Position numbers and translations under genes: made by a program. DNA of 64,000 nt from Ligustrum vulgare (taxonomy: Eukaryota > Streptophyta > Magnoliopsida > Lamiales > Oleaceae). Of the stretch, positions 33,149 through 43,460 are shown piece after piece. The stretch lies in contig OY743177.1 in NCBI GenBank assembly GCA_963555705.1, forward strand, positions 51,784,596 to 51,848,595. The letters run 5' to 3'. The notes beneath the pieces are model-generated. The model was not told where the DNA came from. It did no database searches and saw nothing but the letters and a program-made list of their open reading frames with translations. Position 1 is the stretch's first letter; each line of letters begins with the position of its first letter.

Positions 33149-34297
33149 GCTTACGATGCAATGGTTGGATACATCAATCTTACAAGTGTTTTCATTGTAA
33201 GACTTCTGATCAAAAAGAAAAACTTCAATTTAAATCATTAATTTATTTCTATTTATTGACATTATTATTTTTTAGGTACCTCCATGAGCTGTGTCAGGAA
33301 TACGGTATTGAATCGATTGGATTCATGTCTCCGACACACATTGCATCGATTTCAGTAAGAACAAATGCAAATGGTGTTATAAATTACTTGGCCAGCACCA
33401 TGAAGGCAATGAAAACTAAGAAATTCATTCTAGCACCGTATTTTCAGGAGTAAGACCGTTGATATTCTCTAATTTTTAACCTAATTTGAATGATATGATA
33501 TTTAAAGTTGTATTTACACGTTCATAATACGTAGGAATCACTGGATGTTGCTAGTTATTTCTCCTGAGAAGAATACGGTGTACTTCTTAGATTCAGCTGC
33601 TGCATCTAAGCGTGACTTGGATATCAAGCCGATATTGAACACGTAAGTTAGGAAACTTTTAATGAAATAATTGTGGAGTTGTGGTGAAATTGATTGTGGA
33701 GTTGTGATTGTTGAGAAGTTGTTAGTTTTGAATAGCAGGGTCCCCCTACAGGTTGGATAAGTTCAATTTATAGGGGAAACTCTGCCAAATTTTTTGTAGG
33801 ATGTTTGAGTCTTAATTTTTTTGTAACTTGTTGATATAATTTATTGAAATTTTAGGGCTTTCAAAACGTATTGGACAGTTGGAGGCATGAGGACAAAATC
33901 CAATACAACGTGAAAAAACGTAAAAGTATGAAAACACAGATTTAAACTGTTTTAAAAATCTTTGAATTATTTCTATATTTTATTTAGTTTGATTATTAAT
34001 ATTGTTATTTTTCAATGTGAATATTTCAGTGTCCTCAACAACCTGGAGGGTCTGAGTGTGGCTACTACGTTATGAGAAATATGTATGAGATAGTCACAGA
34101 ACACTTTCAACTTACTTCGTTAGAAAAGGTATAAGTCATTGAAAATGAGAATTTTAATAATGACTTTATATTTTATGAAAAAATAACTAATAATTCATTT
34201 TGATTGTTTGTAGGCATTTAAAGAATATTATTCAACGGAGGAAGTAATCGAGATTCAAAACTTATAGGCAAAATACTTCGTTCATAGGTTTGTGTAA
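33149..34297 (+). pseudogene. CACTA second gene, 3' part (C48/Ulp1-like protease domain)
   Basis: After the target duplication the interrupted exon continues (LLTMQWLDTS) to a donor near 33197. Further exons are 33276-33449, 33535-33642, one from about 33858, 34030-34128 and 34214-34297. The domain has the C48 cysteine-protease layout: the HW of NHWMLLVI, the Asp of YFLDSAAAS, the Gln of CPQQPGG and the nucleophile Cys in GSECGYYVMRNM. All four expected catalytic positions are present. Damage: an in-frame TGA at 33910-33912 in the poorly conserved segment before the Gln, and TAG at 34265-34267 where Trp is expected, ten codons before the natural stop. Ulp1-like domains remove SUMO-type modifiers in host proteins; in CACTA second genes their purpose is unclear. 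Confidence 0.85.
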
Positions 34298-34433
34298 ATT
34301 GAAGGGTAATCAAAACTTGCACTTACATATATATTTAATTTGTATCATAAATTAACAATTTGTAAGTATAATTGTTGTTAATTTAATTTTATTACGTATA
34401 TATCGATTATATATATTTATTTGGTGATGCGCA

Positions 34434-34740
34434 TGTTCAGGTTATCGCAGACCACGTCCTGGTCACTGCAGGTCACGACCTGCAGTTGCCTGGGTCATTG
34501 CAAGTCACGTCCAGGTGATTGCAGGCCACGACGTGCAGTGACTTGGGTCATTGCAGGTCACGACGTGCAGTGGCTTGAGTCATTGCAGGTCACGACATGT
34601 AGTGGCCTGGGTCATTGCAGGCTACGTCCAGGTCACTGCAGGCCACGACGTGCAGTGGCCTGGTCATTGCAGGCTACGTCCAGGTCACTGCAGGCCACGA
34701 CGTGCAGTGGCCTGGGTCATTGCAGGCCACGTCCAGGTCA
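34434..34740. repeat. GC-rich minisatellite in the CACTA 3' region
   Basis: A compound tandem repeat built from GGTCACTGCAGGCCACGACG, TGCAGTGGCCTG and GGTCATTGCAGGCTACGTCCA, at a step of about 53 bp for the composite unit and 30-32 bp for sub-units. The array is strongly palindromic (CACTGCAGG, CACGACGTGCAGTG). Open frames through it are repeat artefacts. Confidence 0.85.
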
Positions 34741-34777
34741 TGTAATATATATTCAAAAAAAAAAAAAAAAAAAGTTT

Positions 34778-34900
34778 AGGCGTCGGTTCTAAAGATAAAA
34801 CCGACGCCTAAAGCTGTTTTGGGCGTCGGTTCAAAAATTAAAACCGACGCCCAAAACCGACTTTGGGCGTCGGTTTTATCCAGAAACCGACGCCCAAAGT

Positions 34901-34945
<45 letters not shown>

Positions 34946-35095
34946 ACTTTAGGCGTCGGTTTTAAACTAGAACCGACGCCCAAAGCTGACTTTGCGCGTC
35001 GGTTTACAACCGACGCCTAAAGTCGAGACTTTACGCGTCTGTGTCATATGCGTCGCCGCTACAACCGACGCGTATTCCGTTTTCCAACCGACGCG
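34778..35095. repeat. Right subterminal palindrome array of the CACTA element
   Basis: About ten GGCGTCGGTT / AACCGACGCC motifs in alternating orientation mirror the left end, but most carry GGCGTC in place of GCGTC. A poly-T run of about 43 bp lies at 34902-34944 inside the array. Confidence 0.9.
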
Positions 35096-35120
35096 AATTC
35101 CTATTTCTGTACTGGTGATT

Positions 35121-35387
35121 CCACGAATCAATACTGAGATTATACATTGGGCTGGATATTTATTTAATTTGATATTTTCAAAAATTTTAATTTCGCACTC
35201 GTTTATTTACAAATCGATTTTACATTCAAAATTCAACCCCCCCCCCCTTTGTTGTTTTAATTCATTGTTTTAATTTTCTTGAAGATTAAATCTAACCAAT
35301 CTCTGTGGATTTGACCTTACTTACTTCTATTGCAATTTATTTTTATAGGAGCAAGAAATTATCATTTGTTGGATTTGACACCCTTCA
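35121..35387 (+). repeat. 5' LTR of the Athila-like element, second part
   Basis: The continuation of the LTR after the CACTA insertion. It ends GACACCCTTCA. Contains a run of 11 C near 35237-35247. Confidence 0.85.
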
Positions 35388-35393
35388 AATTTT

Positions 35394-35411
35394 TGGCGCC
35401 GTTGCCGGGGA
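35394..35411 (+). other. Primer-binding site, tRNA-Asp type (intact)
   Basis: TGGCGCCGTTGCCGGGGA, an 18-base exact complement of the plant tRNA-Asp 3' end, starts six bases after the LTR. Confidence 0.9.
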
Positions 35412-35491
35412 TTGGTGTTAATCAGATTTAATTTTTCATTTACTGTTTTTTATTTATTTTTATATCTTTCACTAATTTCTTTATTTCTTTT

Positions 35492-36827
35492 ATGCCCCGT
35501 TGTTCTCGTACAGGTGAGTTGCAATACGACCCTGAAATTGAGAAGACATCTCGGAAATTGAGGAAGGAAGCTAAGTTATGCGAACAAACCAGATTGAATC
35601 TAGTAGTTGACCCTACAGATTCAACAACTGATTCTTCTAGTGATTCTAAAATAGAGCAAGAGAAAACAATGGCCAATGATGAAATAACTTTAAGGGAATT
35701 GGCTGCACCAAATGAAAATCAACAACCACTTTGTATTCAGTATCCGGTCTTAGATGTGGGATTTGAATTGAAATCTGGATTGATCCATCTGCTACCCAAA
35801 TTCTATGGTCTTGAGAATGAAGACCCCCACAAACATCTGAAAGAATTCCACATGGTGTGTTCAAGTATGAAACCACAAGGAGTGACTGAAGAGCAAATCA
35901 AGTTGTGGGCTTTTCCATTTTCATTAGTTGACAAGGAAAAAGATTGGCTATTCTATCTACCACCAGGTTCTGTAGCTACATGGACAGGGATGGTCAGATT
36001 ATTTCTTGATAATTTTTTCCCAGCCTCAAGAGCTGCAAATATCAAAAGAGAGATATGTGGAATCAAACAGATAGATACTGAAACCTTACATGAATATTGG
36101 GAAAGGTTTAAACAACTGTGTGCAAGCTGTCCTCAACATGGAATATCTGAACAATTACTCATTCAATACTTCTATGAGGGATTGTTTCCAATGGAGAGGA
36201 AGATGATGGATGCAACTAGTGGAGGTGCTATAGTGAATAAAAACCCAACTTCCGCTAGAGATTTGATCTCCATCATGGCCTCTAACACACAACAGTTTGG
36301 AGTCAGACAAGACACTCCTGTAAAAAGAGTGAACAAGGTAAATGTATCTTCTCTTAAAAATCAAATAGCAAATCTAACCTCTCTTGTTCAACAAATGGCT
36401 ATAGGAAATATGCAACTGGTTAAAGCTTGTGGAATTTGTGCTGCTACTGGTCATCTAACTGACAAGTGTCCTACTCTTCAAGAAGATTCTTTTGAAAAGG
36501 CTAATGCAGTTGGAAGATTTCTAGGCTCACCTTAATTGAATTATGATCCTTATTTAAATACTTATAACCCAGTATGCAGGGATCATCCCAACTTTAGTTA
36601 TCAGACTAGGCCACAATTCTAACCTAGACAACCTACTCCTCAACCACATCAATCTTCTTCAAGTTCAGGTATGTCTCTAGAAGAAATTGTTAAATCACTT
36701 GCAATTAATACAAAACAATTTCAACAGGAGATGAGGACAGGCATTAAGAACTTGGAGAATCAAGTGAGTCAATTGGCATCAACTGTGAGCAGACTGGAAT
36801 CTCAAGGTAAATTGCCTTTCCAAACTA
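35492..36827 (+). pseudogene. Athila-type gag with zinc knuckle
   Basis: ATG 35492 opens 347 codons to TAA 36533-36535. A short basic N-terminus (RCSRTGELQYDPEIEKTSRK) leads to the capsid-like gag region, with the conserved landmarks HLLPKFYGLENEDPHKHL, WAFPFSL, DWLFYLPPGS, FFPASRA, ICGIKQ, EYWERFKQLC and YFYEGL. A CCHC zinc knuckle follows at about 36427-36474 (C-GI-C-AATG-H-LTDK-C). The stop lies where a Gln codon would fit, and coding homology continues in the same frame with another stop near 36619. It then runs through a heptad-like segment (EEMRTGIKNLENQVSQLAST) to about 36820, where the frame shifts. Gag would package the element RNA; this copy could give only a truncated protein. Confidence 0.9.
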
Positions 36828-37804
36828 TTGTCTACCCAAAATGGGAATGAATTAAAAGAACCAAGCAAGATGAATCAAGGAAACTTAGGGGATGAAATTG
36901 AGAATGAAGTCATTCGTCAACCTCAATCTAAAGGACTCAATAGAGAACCACAAAGAGTTTATGTGACACCTCCTCCATTCCCTACAAGATTGATTAGATC
37001 CAAGAAGGAGGAAGATGAGAAGGAAATCCTTGAAACTTTTCGCAAAATTGATGTAAATATTCCCTTACTTGATGCAATTAAACAAGTACCTCATTATGCT
37101 AAGGTTCTCAAGGAGTTGTGCACCAACAAGAGTAAGTTAAAAGGCAATGAAAAGCTGTCCTCCAAAAGAAATTACCTCCTAAATGTAAGGACCCATGTAT
37201 GTTTACTATCCCTTGCAAAATAGGTAAAGTAAGAGTTGAGAAAGCGATGTTAGATCTAGGAGCTTCAATAAATATCATGCTCCTGTCTGTTTATTCATCT
37301 TTCAATATTGGTTCATTAAAAGAAACGGGTGTGATTTTGCAACTTGCTGATATATCTAATGTATATCCTGAAGGTGTGTTAGAGGATGTTTTAGTACAAG
37401 TAAATGAGTTAGTTTTTCCTGCTGATTTTTATGTACTTAATATGGACGAAGATTTTTCTTCTAATTCTATACCAATTCTTCTAGGAAGGCTATTTTTGAA
37501 AACATCTAGGACAAAAATTGATGTGTATGATGGTACACTCACGATGGAATTTGATGGTGAAATTATTAAGTTCAATATTTATGATGCCATAAATTGTCCT
37601 AATGGTGCTAATTCTGTCAATTTTATTGATGTTGTTGATTGTTTAGAACAGAAACTTTTCAAAGGTAGTGGAAAATGTGGCTTGAGAATTGCCAATGGTA
37701 AGCATCACAAGGCGGATGATCATGGATATAAACCTTTCTATGAAGGTCGCCAAATGGAGAATGTGACAAAATTGAGCGTTGGGAATCCAATTGATCATGG
37801 TTGA
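36828..37804 (+). pseudogene. Athila-type gag-pol linker and aspartic protease
   Basis: The frame starting near 36828 carries the Pro-rich linker (YVTPPPFPTRL) and the block EILETFRKIDVNIPLLDAI...VPHYAKVLKELC that precedes protease in Athila elements. A shift near 37190 moves to the frame 37199-37804. There the protease reads MFTIPCKIGKVRVEKAMLDLGASINIM, split here as CKIGKVRVEKAM and the active-site LDLGAS, then ILLGRLFLKTSRTKIDVYDG. The Asp-Leu-Gly-Ala-Ser site is intact. The frame ends at a stop 37802-37804. No reverse transcriptase, RNase H or integrase follows: the conserved post-coding hairpin comes only about 50 bp later, so the rest of pol was deleted cleanly. Confidence 0.88.
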
Positions 37805-37852
37805 AGAAAGAAAAAAATGAGTCTAGCCAAAGACGTAAAAGAAAGGTGCTTC

Positions 37853-37866
37853 CGGGAGGCAACCCG
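37853..37866 (+). promoter_or_regulatory. Conserved RNA hairpin after the last ORF
   Basis: CGGG-AGGCAA-CCCG, preceded by GGTGCTTC. Same loop and position as the hairpin at 13133-13150, with the stem bases changed on both sides. Confidence 0.6.
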
Positions 37867-37992
37867 AGTTTTTCTTTAGCAATAAATTTTATTTTTGTTT
37901 TCATTTATTCACTATTATTTATTTTATGATCCCTATAATTTTTGAAGTGAAATTGACCTTGTTTTAATTTTTGGGCAGATATGAATCTTCAT

Positions 37993-38130
37993 TAGGACGT
38001 GGGCACGCTCTATGAAGAAAACAATGGATTGAAAGAATCTTGAAATAAGGCGTCCCCACGCCTTACCCAAAGAGCATCTCGGGTTACAAGTTCTTTGTTC
38101 ACAACTTGGAATAAGGCGTGCCCATGCCTT
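37993..38130. repeat. Three ATAAGGCGTG..CACGCCTTA-type palindromes
   Basis: Imperfect palindromes at about 37993-38014 (TAGGACGTGGGCACGCTC), 38044-38065 (ATAAGGCGTCCCCACGCCTTA) and 38110-38131 (ATAAGGCGTGCCCATGCCTTA). They match the palindrome in both LTRs of this element (17988-18009 and 41631-41652). Non-coding. Confidence 0.65.
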
Positions 38131-38185
38131 ACCTAAAGTACATCTCGGATTTCAAACAAGGCTAAAAAAAAAAAAAATCGGAAAT

Positions 38186-38960
38186 CAGACACAACCCTTA
38201 CGACTCTCTCTCCTTTCTCTCTTCACCCTTTCAACCTCAGCCGCCACCTTCAACCACGCACCAGTAACGCCTCCTACTGCCACTCTCCTCCATCTTCTCC
38301 AACCTTGGTCTCCATCTTCCATCGCCTCCCTCTTCTATAATACCACCACCCGCATCTCATCTCCACCATTTCACCACCGCAACCTTATTCCACAGCCCGC
38401 CACAACAAACAGCCCCCATCTCTTATCTTCTCCACCAACAATCACCGCCTCCACTCACCATCAAACCACCACTCTCCTCTCTTGCTCTCTTTCTCACCTA
38501 CAAACACAGCCTCAACCTCCAGTTTTCGGCCAAAACACTACATCTCCATTCTCTCTTCACAGCACACAGATCACTCCTCTCTCCTTCTCCTTCAACCACA
38601 CGCCGCCAGGAAAACCACCATCTCTGTCTTCTCCACCCTCACGCAGGCCCGAAGCAATCACCATCAGAACAACCCATCGCCTGCCTCCTTCATTCAAACC
38701 ACAGCCTCCCCTTTTCCCTCAATTGCCGGAACCCTAACCGTACATTCACCTCTCCAACCTCCCCTCCCCAATCACACCACCACAGCATCAACAGTCCCTC
38801 AATCGTTGTTGCACTCTTCATCACTAGTCCTCACCTCTCTCTTTCTTCCACGCAATAGACCAGCCACCACATCCCATCGTGAATCCAGTTCCGACCAGTC
38901 ACCTCCGCCCATGAATATCTTTATTGATTGTTCCATTCTGCTGGGATTGTGGGTATGAGG
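38186..38960 (+). other. Pyrimidine- and Pro/Ser-codon-rich segment of unknown origin
   Basis: An abruptly CT-rich block with few stops gives a 158-codon frame (38482-38958) of Ser, Thr, Pro and His. Composition differs sharply from the AT-rich surroundings. It recalls a plant 5' untranslated region with a poorly conserved N-terminal coding stretch, so it may be a captured host promoter-leader, but no protein family is recognised and the frame could be chance in CT-rich DNA. It lies between protease and the internal polypurine-tract-like motif, where the deleted element has replaced or lost pol. Confidence 0.35.
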
Positions 38961-39152
38961 TCAGTGGGTTGCTACTTCATTTGGACAAGCTGTAATACTT
39001 AGAGTAAACTAGACAGAGTATGGCAAACAATGTGCGGTTCCGTGCTAGAATTCTTGGGCTTGAGCGTCGACCTACGCGCAAATGAGAATCAAGCAACTTC
39101 AAGGGAGTCCTCTAATTTTTGTAATTTATTTATGGTTTTTACAATTTATATT

Positions 39153-39190
39153 ACATTGAGGAAAATGTATGGATTAAGTGTGGGGGTGGG
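39153..39190 (+). promoter_or_regulatory. Palindrome plus internal polypurine-tract-like motif
   Basis: ACATTGAGGAAAATGT (39153-39168) followed by TAAGTGTGGGGGTGGG (39175-39190). It matches ACATTGAGGACAATGT plus CAAGTTTGGGGGTG at 13734-13769. The true tract of this element (41420-41434) carries the same AAGTGTGGGGG core. Confidence 0.6.
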
Positions 39191-41419
39191 AGATGCTTTT
39201 GCCTTTTGCTTAATTTACACTATCTGTTTTAATTCTAATTCCATTTTCTTTTCTTTCATTATCTTTCATGTTTACTCTATTTCGGAAAAAAAAAACGACG
39301 AATTGTATGAGTAATTGATTTCTTGTTCATTGCACTGGAATTATTGCTTTTGATGGTGGATCGATTGAAGAGTGTGTGGGATTTGATGCACATTAACATT
39401 ATTTTGTGAGCTTTTGAGCTTCTTGAGCATTTACATTCAACATTACGACATGCTCTATTCCTTTGATTGTGTGATTGTCAAGTGTAGTTTAATTCTTCTA
39501 GAACTTGCTCTGTTATGCATGTTGAGATGCCTCTTGGTAATTGAATGCACTAAATAAGTAAGGGCACTTAGGTGAAGCCAAATTTAGCTTTCTCAAAATG
39601 CATACCTTGAAATGTACTCCTAGAAAGCCACTTTTTAGCCATAGCCTTTTTGTTAAAAATCAACTACAATACAAGCCATGAGGACTCCTATTCTTTGCTA
39701 ATATCACATTCTCTTGAACCTTGCATTGAAGGAATATATAGGCTTATTCACTTGAGCTTCAAATTACTTTGGTTGAGAATAAAAGACATTGAAAATCAAA
39801 GACTTGTGATGTGAAAGAAATGTTGGGGGATAAAGTAGTCGAATTGCAATTATACCTAATTGAGTCAAACCAAAGTTGATGTGTTGTAACACCACTCTGA
39901 TTGACTTAACTCCACCCTTTTTAGCATTAATTTGAGTTTGAAACCAGGACCAAGCAATGACCTATGTCTCATAAATGGATGGGAGCAACACATATAAATA
40001 GTAATTCGTGAACTTTTGAGCCTATGAGTTGTTTTTATTTTTATATTAAGCTCTTATTCTTTGATGTGTGTCGTGCATGGTTTGTTTGTTCTTGGATGTG
40101 CTCTCTTGTGCATGCCGTTGTAGTTTCTTGACTCAAGTGCAAAAATTTAGTAAAGGCATTAGGTGAAACCCATTTGACCTTCTAAAATGGCCTACCATGA
40201 TACATGTACCAATAGAAGCCTCTTTGAGTTTTAGCCTGTCTTTGGAATTTTGTTGCCACACTACGAGCCATGAATTCCCGTTCTTTCATGTTACCTCTAT
40301 CTTGAACCTACAAGAGAGGAATTTCACAGCTTGTATTGATTGAGAAGTATGAGACAGACTTAACTTCAGAAAAATGGGAGCTTTCACTTTGTGCTATTCA
40401 AGGTTTAAGTGACAATGGGGTAAAAAAAAAAAAATCAAGTTGTACAAAAAAAAAAAAAAATTCCTGTGAAGAGAATAAACCCCACGTGCATAATAAGAAT
40501 CAAAGACTGAATCGATTGGATGCTAGGAAATTATGAAAAATCACATTGAAAGGGGGAGTAAGAGATTATCGTTTTGAACCAAATCAGCTTGTGAACTCTC
40601 CTCTCAACTTGGCCTAAGTATTTTCCTTTTATCCTACCTGACCCAAAGCCCCGTTATAACCGAATAAAGACCTTTAATTTGCACTTGTGTTATTGTTAGC
40701 TCCAGTCATGACATCTAAGCAGTCTGTGGCAATAAATTCTCCATGCAGTGAATTGAGTGAAAATTCTCACCCTTATACACTTTGTGCGAAGAGAGAAATA
40801 CCTTGTGAGGGTGTTAACTCCCATTACATATGCTTATGAGTGGTTTGAATTGCTTGGTCTATATTTCGTGCCTTCAAGTTGATTTAAATTAACACCCATG
40901 TTGTAATTCATTGATAGTTATTGAGGGGATACTCACAAGAGGTGAAGGATATAAACTAAACTGGGGTATGGAGTGATTTGATTGAATTACATGAATTTTA
41001 AGTGAGCTCTTACGAAAAAATTTGTATAATTCCTTCGATGAAATTAGCCAAAAATATATCCTTTTTATCCCACCTTACCCAAGCCCCATTACAACCGGTG
41101 TTAAGACCCTCACTTTGCATTCAGAACCATTGATGGCTCCAATGTGATATATTAGCAAGCATATGGCAAGAATCTTCTATACTTTGACTTGAGAGTACAT
41201 ATATACTTTACACCCTAAACACTTTGAGTGTATTGTGTGAATCTAATGTGAGGTGTTAAATCCTACTACATGTGAATTTTGAAAAAAAAAAAAAAAAAAT
41301 TGTTGAAGTGACTAGCCTTGTGTTGGATTGTGGATAGATAGTTGGAGATAGAAGAATGAATGATGATGAGAACAATTCATTAACTTGAGCTAGTTTATGC
41401 TTGAGGATAAGCATTGTCT
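39191..41419 (+). repeat. Non-coding 3' region with diverged internal duplications
   Basis: No gene. The block TTAGGTGAA(G/A)CC ... TTCT(C/A)AAAATG ... TAGAA(A)GCC ... ACAAGCCATGA at about 39560-39690 recurs at about 40150-40280. The block CCTTTTATCC(T/C)ACCT ... AAGCCCC(G/A)TTA(T/C)AACCG at about 40625-40750 recurs at about 41057-41190. Poly-A runs occur at 40422-40460 and 41281-41299. The duplication style resembles that at 14236-14590. Confidence 0.6.
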
Positions 41420-41434
41420 AAGTGTGGGGGGATT
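41420..41434 (+). other. Polypurine tract
   Basis: AAGTGTGGGGGGATT ends exactly at the first base of the 3' LTR (TGATAGGG). Confidence 0.8.
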
Positions 41435-41993
41435 TGATAGGGTGCATAATTGTTGTTTTATTCGTGCTACTTCTTCTTAATTCAACGATTTTAAATGCTT
41501 AAATTATGGATATTAATCACATTTTATGTTTTGTGGATTAGATGGAGGGGTTAGATCAAAATGGATTCAATATCACAAATTAAAGAATAAGTTTGGAACT
41601 CAAAAAGTACACAATCAGATCAGGATTTTGCATAAGACGTGGGCACACCTTATTAATTCTGAAAGACAGCAACCTCAAATAATTAATGGCTGGATTTGAG
41701 AGGTAATAACCTGGGACAAAAGTCAACAATTGGAGAAAATCTGAAGCCCAACAAGTGATGTCTTGGACTTGGGATTCATCCGGTGGAAAAATTGAAAAGC
41801 CTAGCAGTTGGACATTTTTGATGTTACGTTTTGGAAGACAAAAGCTTGGTTATTGACCTAACTTTTGGAAAAAAAGAGGTGGGGACTTTTCTTGGTTATA
41901 AAAGCCCAGCAGCTCAACAATAAAAGAAGAAGAAAAATCTGTGCCGCAAAAGGTCTCGGCTGCAACACGTTGGAAGGAACAGATTCTTGAACT
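41435..41993 (+). repeat. 3' LTR, truncated
   Basis: Matches 17791-18353 with scattered changes, including a TATA box (near 41897). It stops at GATTCTTGAACT, where the sequence switches to a minus-strand gypsy gag. About 940 bp of LTR are missing. Confidence 0.9.
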
Positions 41994-42240
41994 TCTATTC
42001 CTTTCTCTGTATTACCCATGAATTGCCCAAATAGTTGCGCTAGCATAGACAACTTATTTTCTATCGTCTTGTTGAATTCTTTGTTGTCCTAGTCAGCTTC
42101 TTCCGGTTACATTAGAATCACCTTAACCGAGGCACCCAAATCAACGATCTCCCTTTCCACCTTAGCCAACCTCTCCTCATTGATCTTGTTCCTTGTTCTG
42201 TCTGCCATTCCCACAGATTGTGCTCCTCTGATACCAAATT
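41994..42240 (-). pseudogene. Gypsy gag N-terminus fragment with primer site
   Basis: On the minus strand a primer-site match TGGTATCAGAGGAGC (plus 42225-42239) is followed by an ATG-initiated gag start reading MADRTRNKINEERLAKVE, then a short coiled segment and stops at two positions. The reading runs through LSMLAQLFGQFMGN to the junction at 41993. This is the 5' end of another gypsy element, of the initiator-Met-primed kind, in reverse orientation. Confidence 0.75.
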
Positions 42241-42408
42241 TGTTATGAACAATCACACTCAAAAGGAACACAGCAGAAATAATAGAAATTCAACTACAAT
42301 TCAGTTGAATAATTGAATTAATTCCAATAAAAACTTCAATGTCGAACAAGAAAGAAACATATAAAGGTGAGAAAAGAATGGGGATGAGAATTTTAGCAGA
42401 ATTTAGGC
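42241..42408 (-). repeat. LTR end fragment of the minus-strand gypsy element
   Basis: On the minus strand this sequence ends CATAACA directly before the spacer and primer site, as an LTR should. Only the terminal ~170 bp appear to remain; the outer limit is uncertain. Confidence 0.45.
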
Positions 42409-42409
42409 T

Positions 42410-42935
42410 GCATTTGATGGCGTGGGCGAAATTTGGGTGGAAAGAAAATGAATTCTAGGGAATTGAATTCCAAGGAGTTAAATTCTTGAAATTTTGAAGT
42501 TTAATGTGTTTGATTGATTTAATTTTTTAGGTGGCATAGTGGAAAATTTTTCAACTTTTGTTGTTCGATTGGCATTATTTTCCATGGAAATAAAGCAAAA
42601 TATGGCTATTTAATAAAAAAATTAAATATTTTCATACATTTTTATTTGATAATAATAACGTTAATTTTTGAAAAAATAAATTAATTAATTAATAACAAAA
42701 ATGATCAAACGTGACGAAAATGGTCTAATCTTTTCCAAGGAAAATAAAACCTACTCATTGGCCAAGAAAACCAAGTCCTCCAAAAGAAGGAACTCAAGAG
42801 CGTGGAGCTCTCAACAAGGTAATGATTTCCATGGAAATAGTTGTCAATCAAACATGTCAAATGTAGAAAATTGGGTGGAAAATGTGATTTTCCATGAAAA
42901 ATAATATGAATCTCAAACAAATCTTACGCACCCCT
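42410..42935. repeat. Dispersed MITE-like repeat, copy B
   Basis: Uninterrupted copy of the repeat split at 9995-10528 and 16757-16816. Runs from about GGCTGCATTTGATGG to GAATCTCAAACAAATCTTA. Non-coding; short frames inside have no support. Confidence 0.6.
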
Positions 42936-42979
42936 TTCTCTCTCATTCTGATATATATCCTACTACATTAAAAGAGTTA

Positions 42980-43460
42980 ATATGACAATTACTATTCATT
43001 TTTCCGTCTTTGGTTTCACACTGGGCATCTACAGCTGCTGCAGAGATATTTTTTCTTCATTCACATATACCACCGTATCCGTATCAATCTCTCTCTCTCT
43101 ACAAAACCTCTCTCTCCCTAAAATCGTCTCTCAAGCTTCCCGCATCTCTCCCAACCTCACTCGCCGAGTTCCTACCAATCTGAAGCTGCCTTCTCCCAGC
43201 CAACACACAAAAACTTAGCGGTGTAGTTTCATCTGAAGACCAACTTCTGCCCAGCCCTCTCCCCTGCTCCATCGTCGACGACATCACGGTCCGAAGCTCT
43301 GAAGCACCCTCGCAATGCCAACTGAAGAAGCTCCATCTTTCTGAAAGTGAAAATCACAACTACCGAACGCCATCGCCGAGGTAGTTCCAGTGCTTTGACA
43401 TGTTAACTTCTTCCCTTCTCCATCTTGTGAGGCATCAATTTTCACCTAATTTCAATTTCT
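42980..43460 (+). other. CT-rich leader-like segment in Helitron A
   Basis: CTCTCTCTCTCTAC-type pyrimidine tracts followed by a GC-richer stretch resemble a plant 5' untranslated region and first exon. The 37-mer starting CCGAAGCTCTGAAGC at 43291-43327 recurs at 45732-45768 with one mismatch, so parts of one source gene may be present twice. No protein family is recognised. Confidence 0.4.

Larger units (their letters stand above)
19028..35117 (+). mobile_element. CACTA (En/Spm) DNA transposon
   Basis: The left end is CACTAGTACAAAAAGG; the right end, reversed, is CACCAGTACAGAAATAGG, a terminal inverted repeat with small mismatches. The 3-bp duplication ATT is at 19025-19027 and 35118-35120, as expected for CACTA. 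Both ends carry dense subterminal palindromes based on GCGTCGGTT / AACCGACGC. Removing the nested retrotransposon leaves about 5.9 kb. That carries the C-terminal end of a TNP2-type transposase and a second gene with a C48 (Ulp1-like) protease domain. The transposase catalytic region is absent, so this is a non-autonomous derivative. Confidence 0.95.
17791..41993 (+). mobile_element. Athila-like gypsy element, pol-less, split by a CACTA insertion and 3'-truncated
   Basis: The LTR start TGATAGGGTGCATAATTG is at 17791 and again at 41435. The 5' LTR is interrupted by the CACTA element 19028-35117 and resumes at 35121, ending TTCA at 35387. It is followed by a perfect tRNA-Asp-type primer site. 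The interior carries gag and aspartic protease but no reverse transcriptase, RNase H or integrase, then about 3.6 kb of non-coding 3' sequence and a polypurine tract. The 3' LTR is cut after about 560 bp, where it joins an unrelated minus-strand gypsy fragment, so no target duplication can be checked on that side. Confidence 0.9.

Noticed and set aside
34421..34792. 123-codon ORF before the CACTA right end
   Set aside because: It translates the GC-rich minisatellite.
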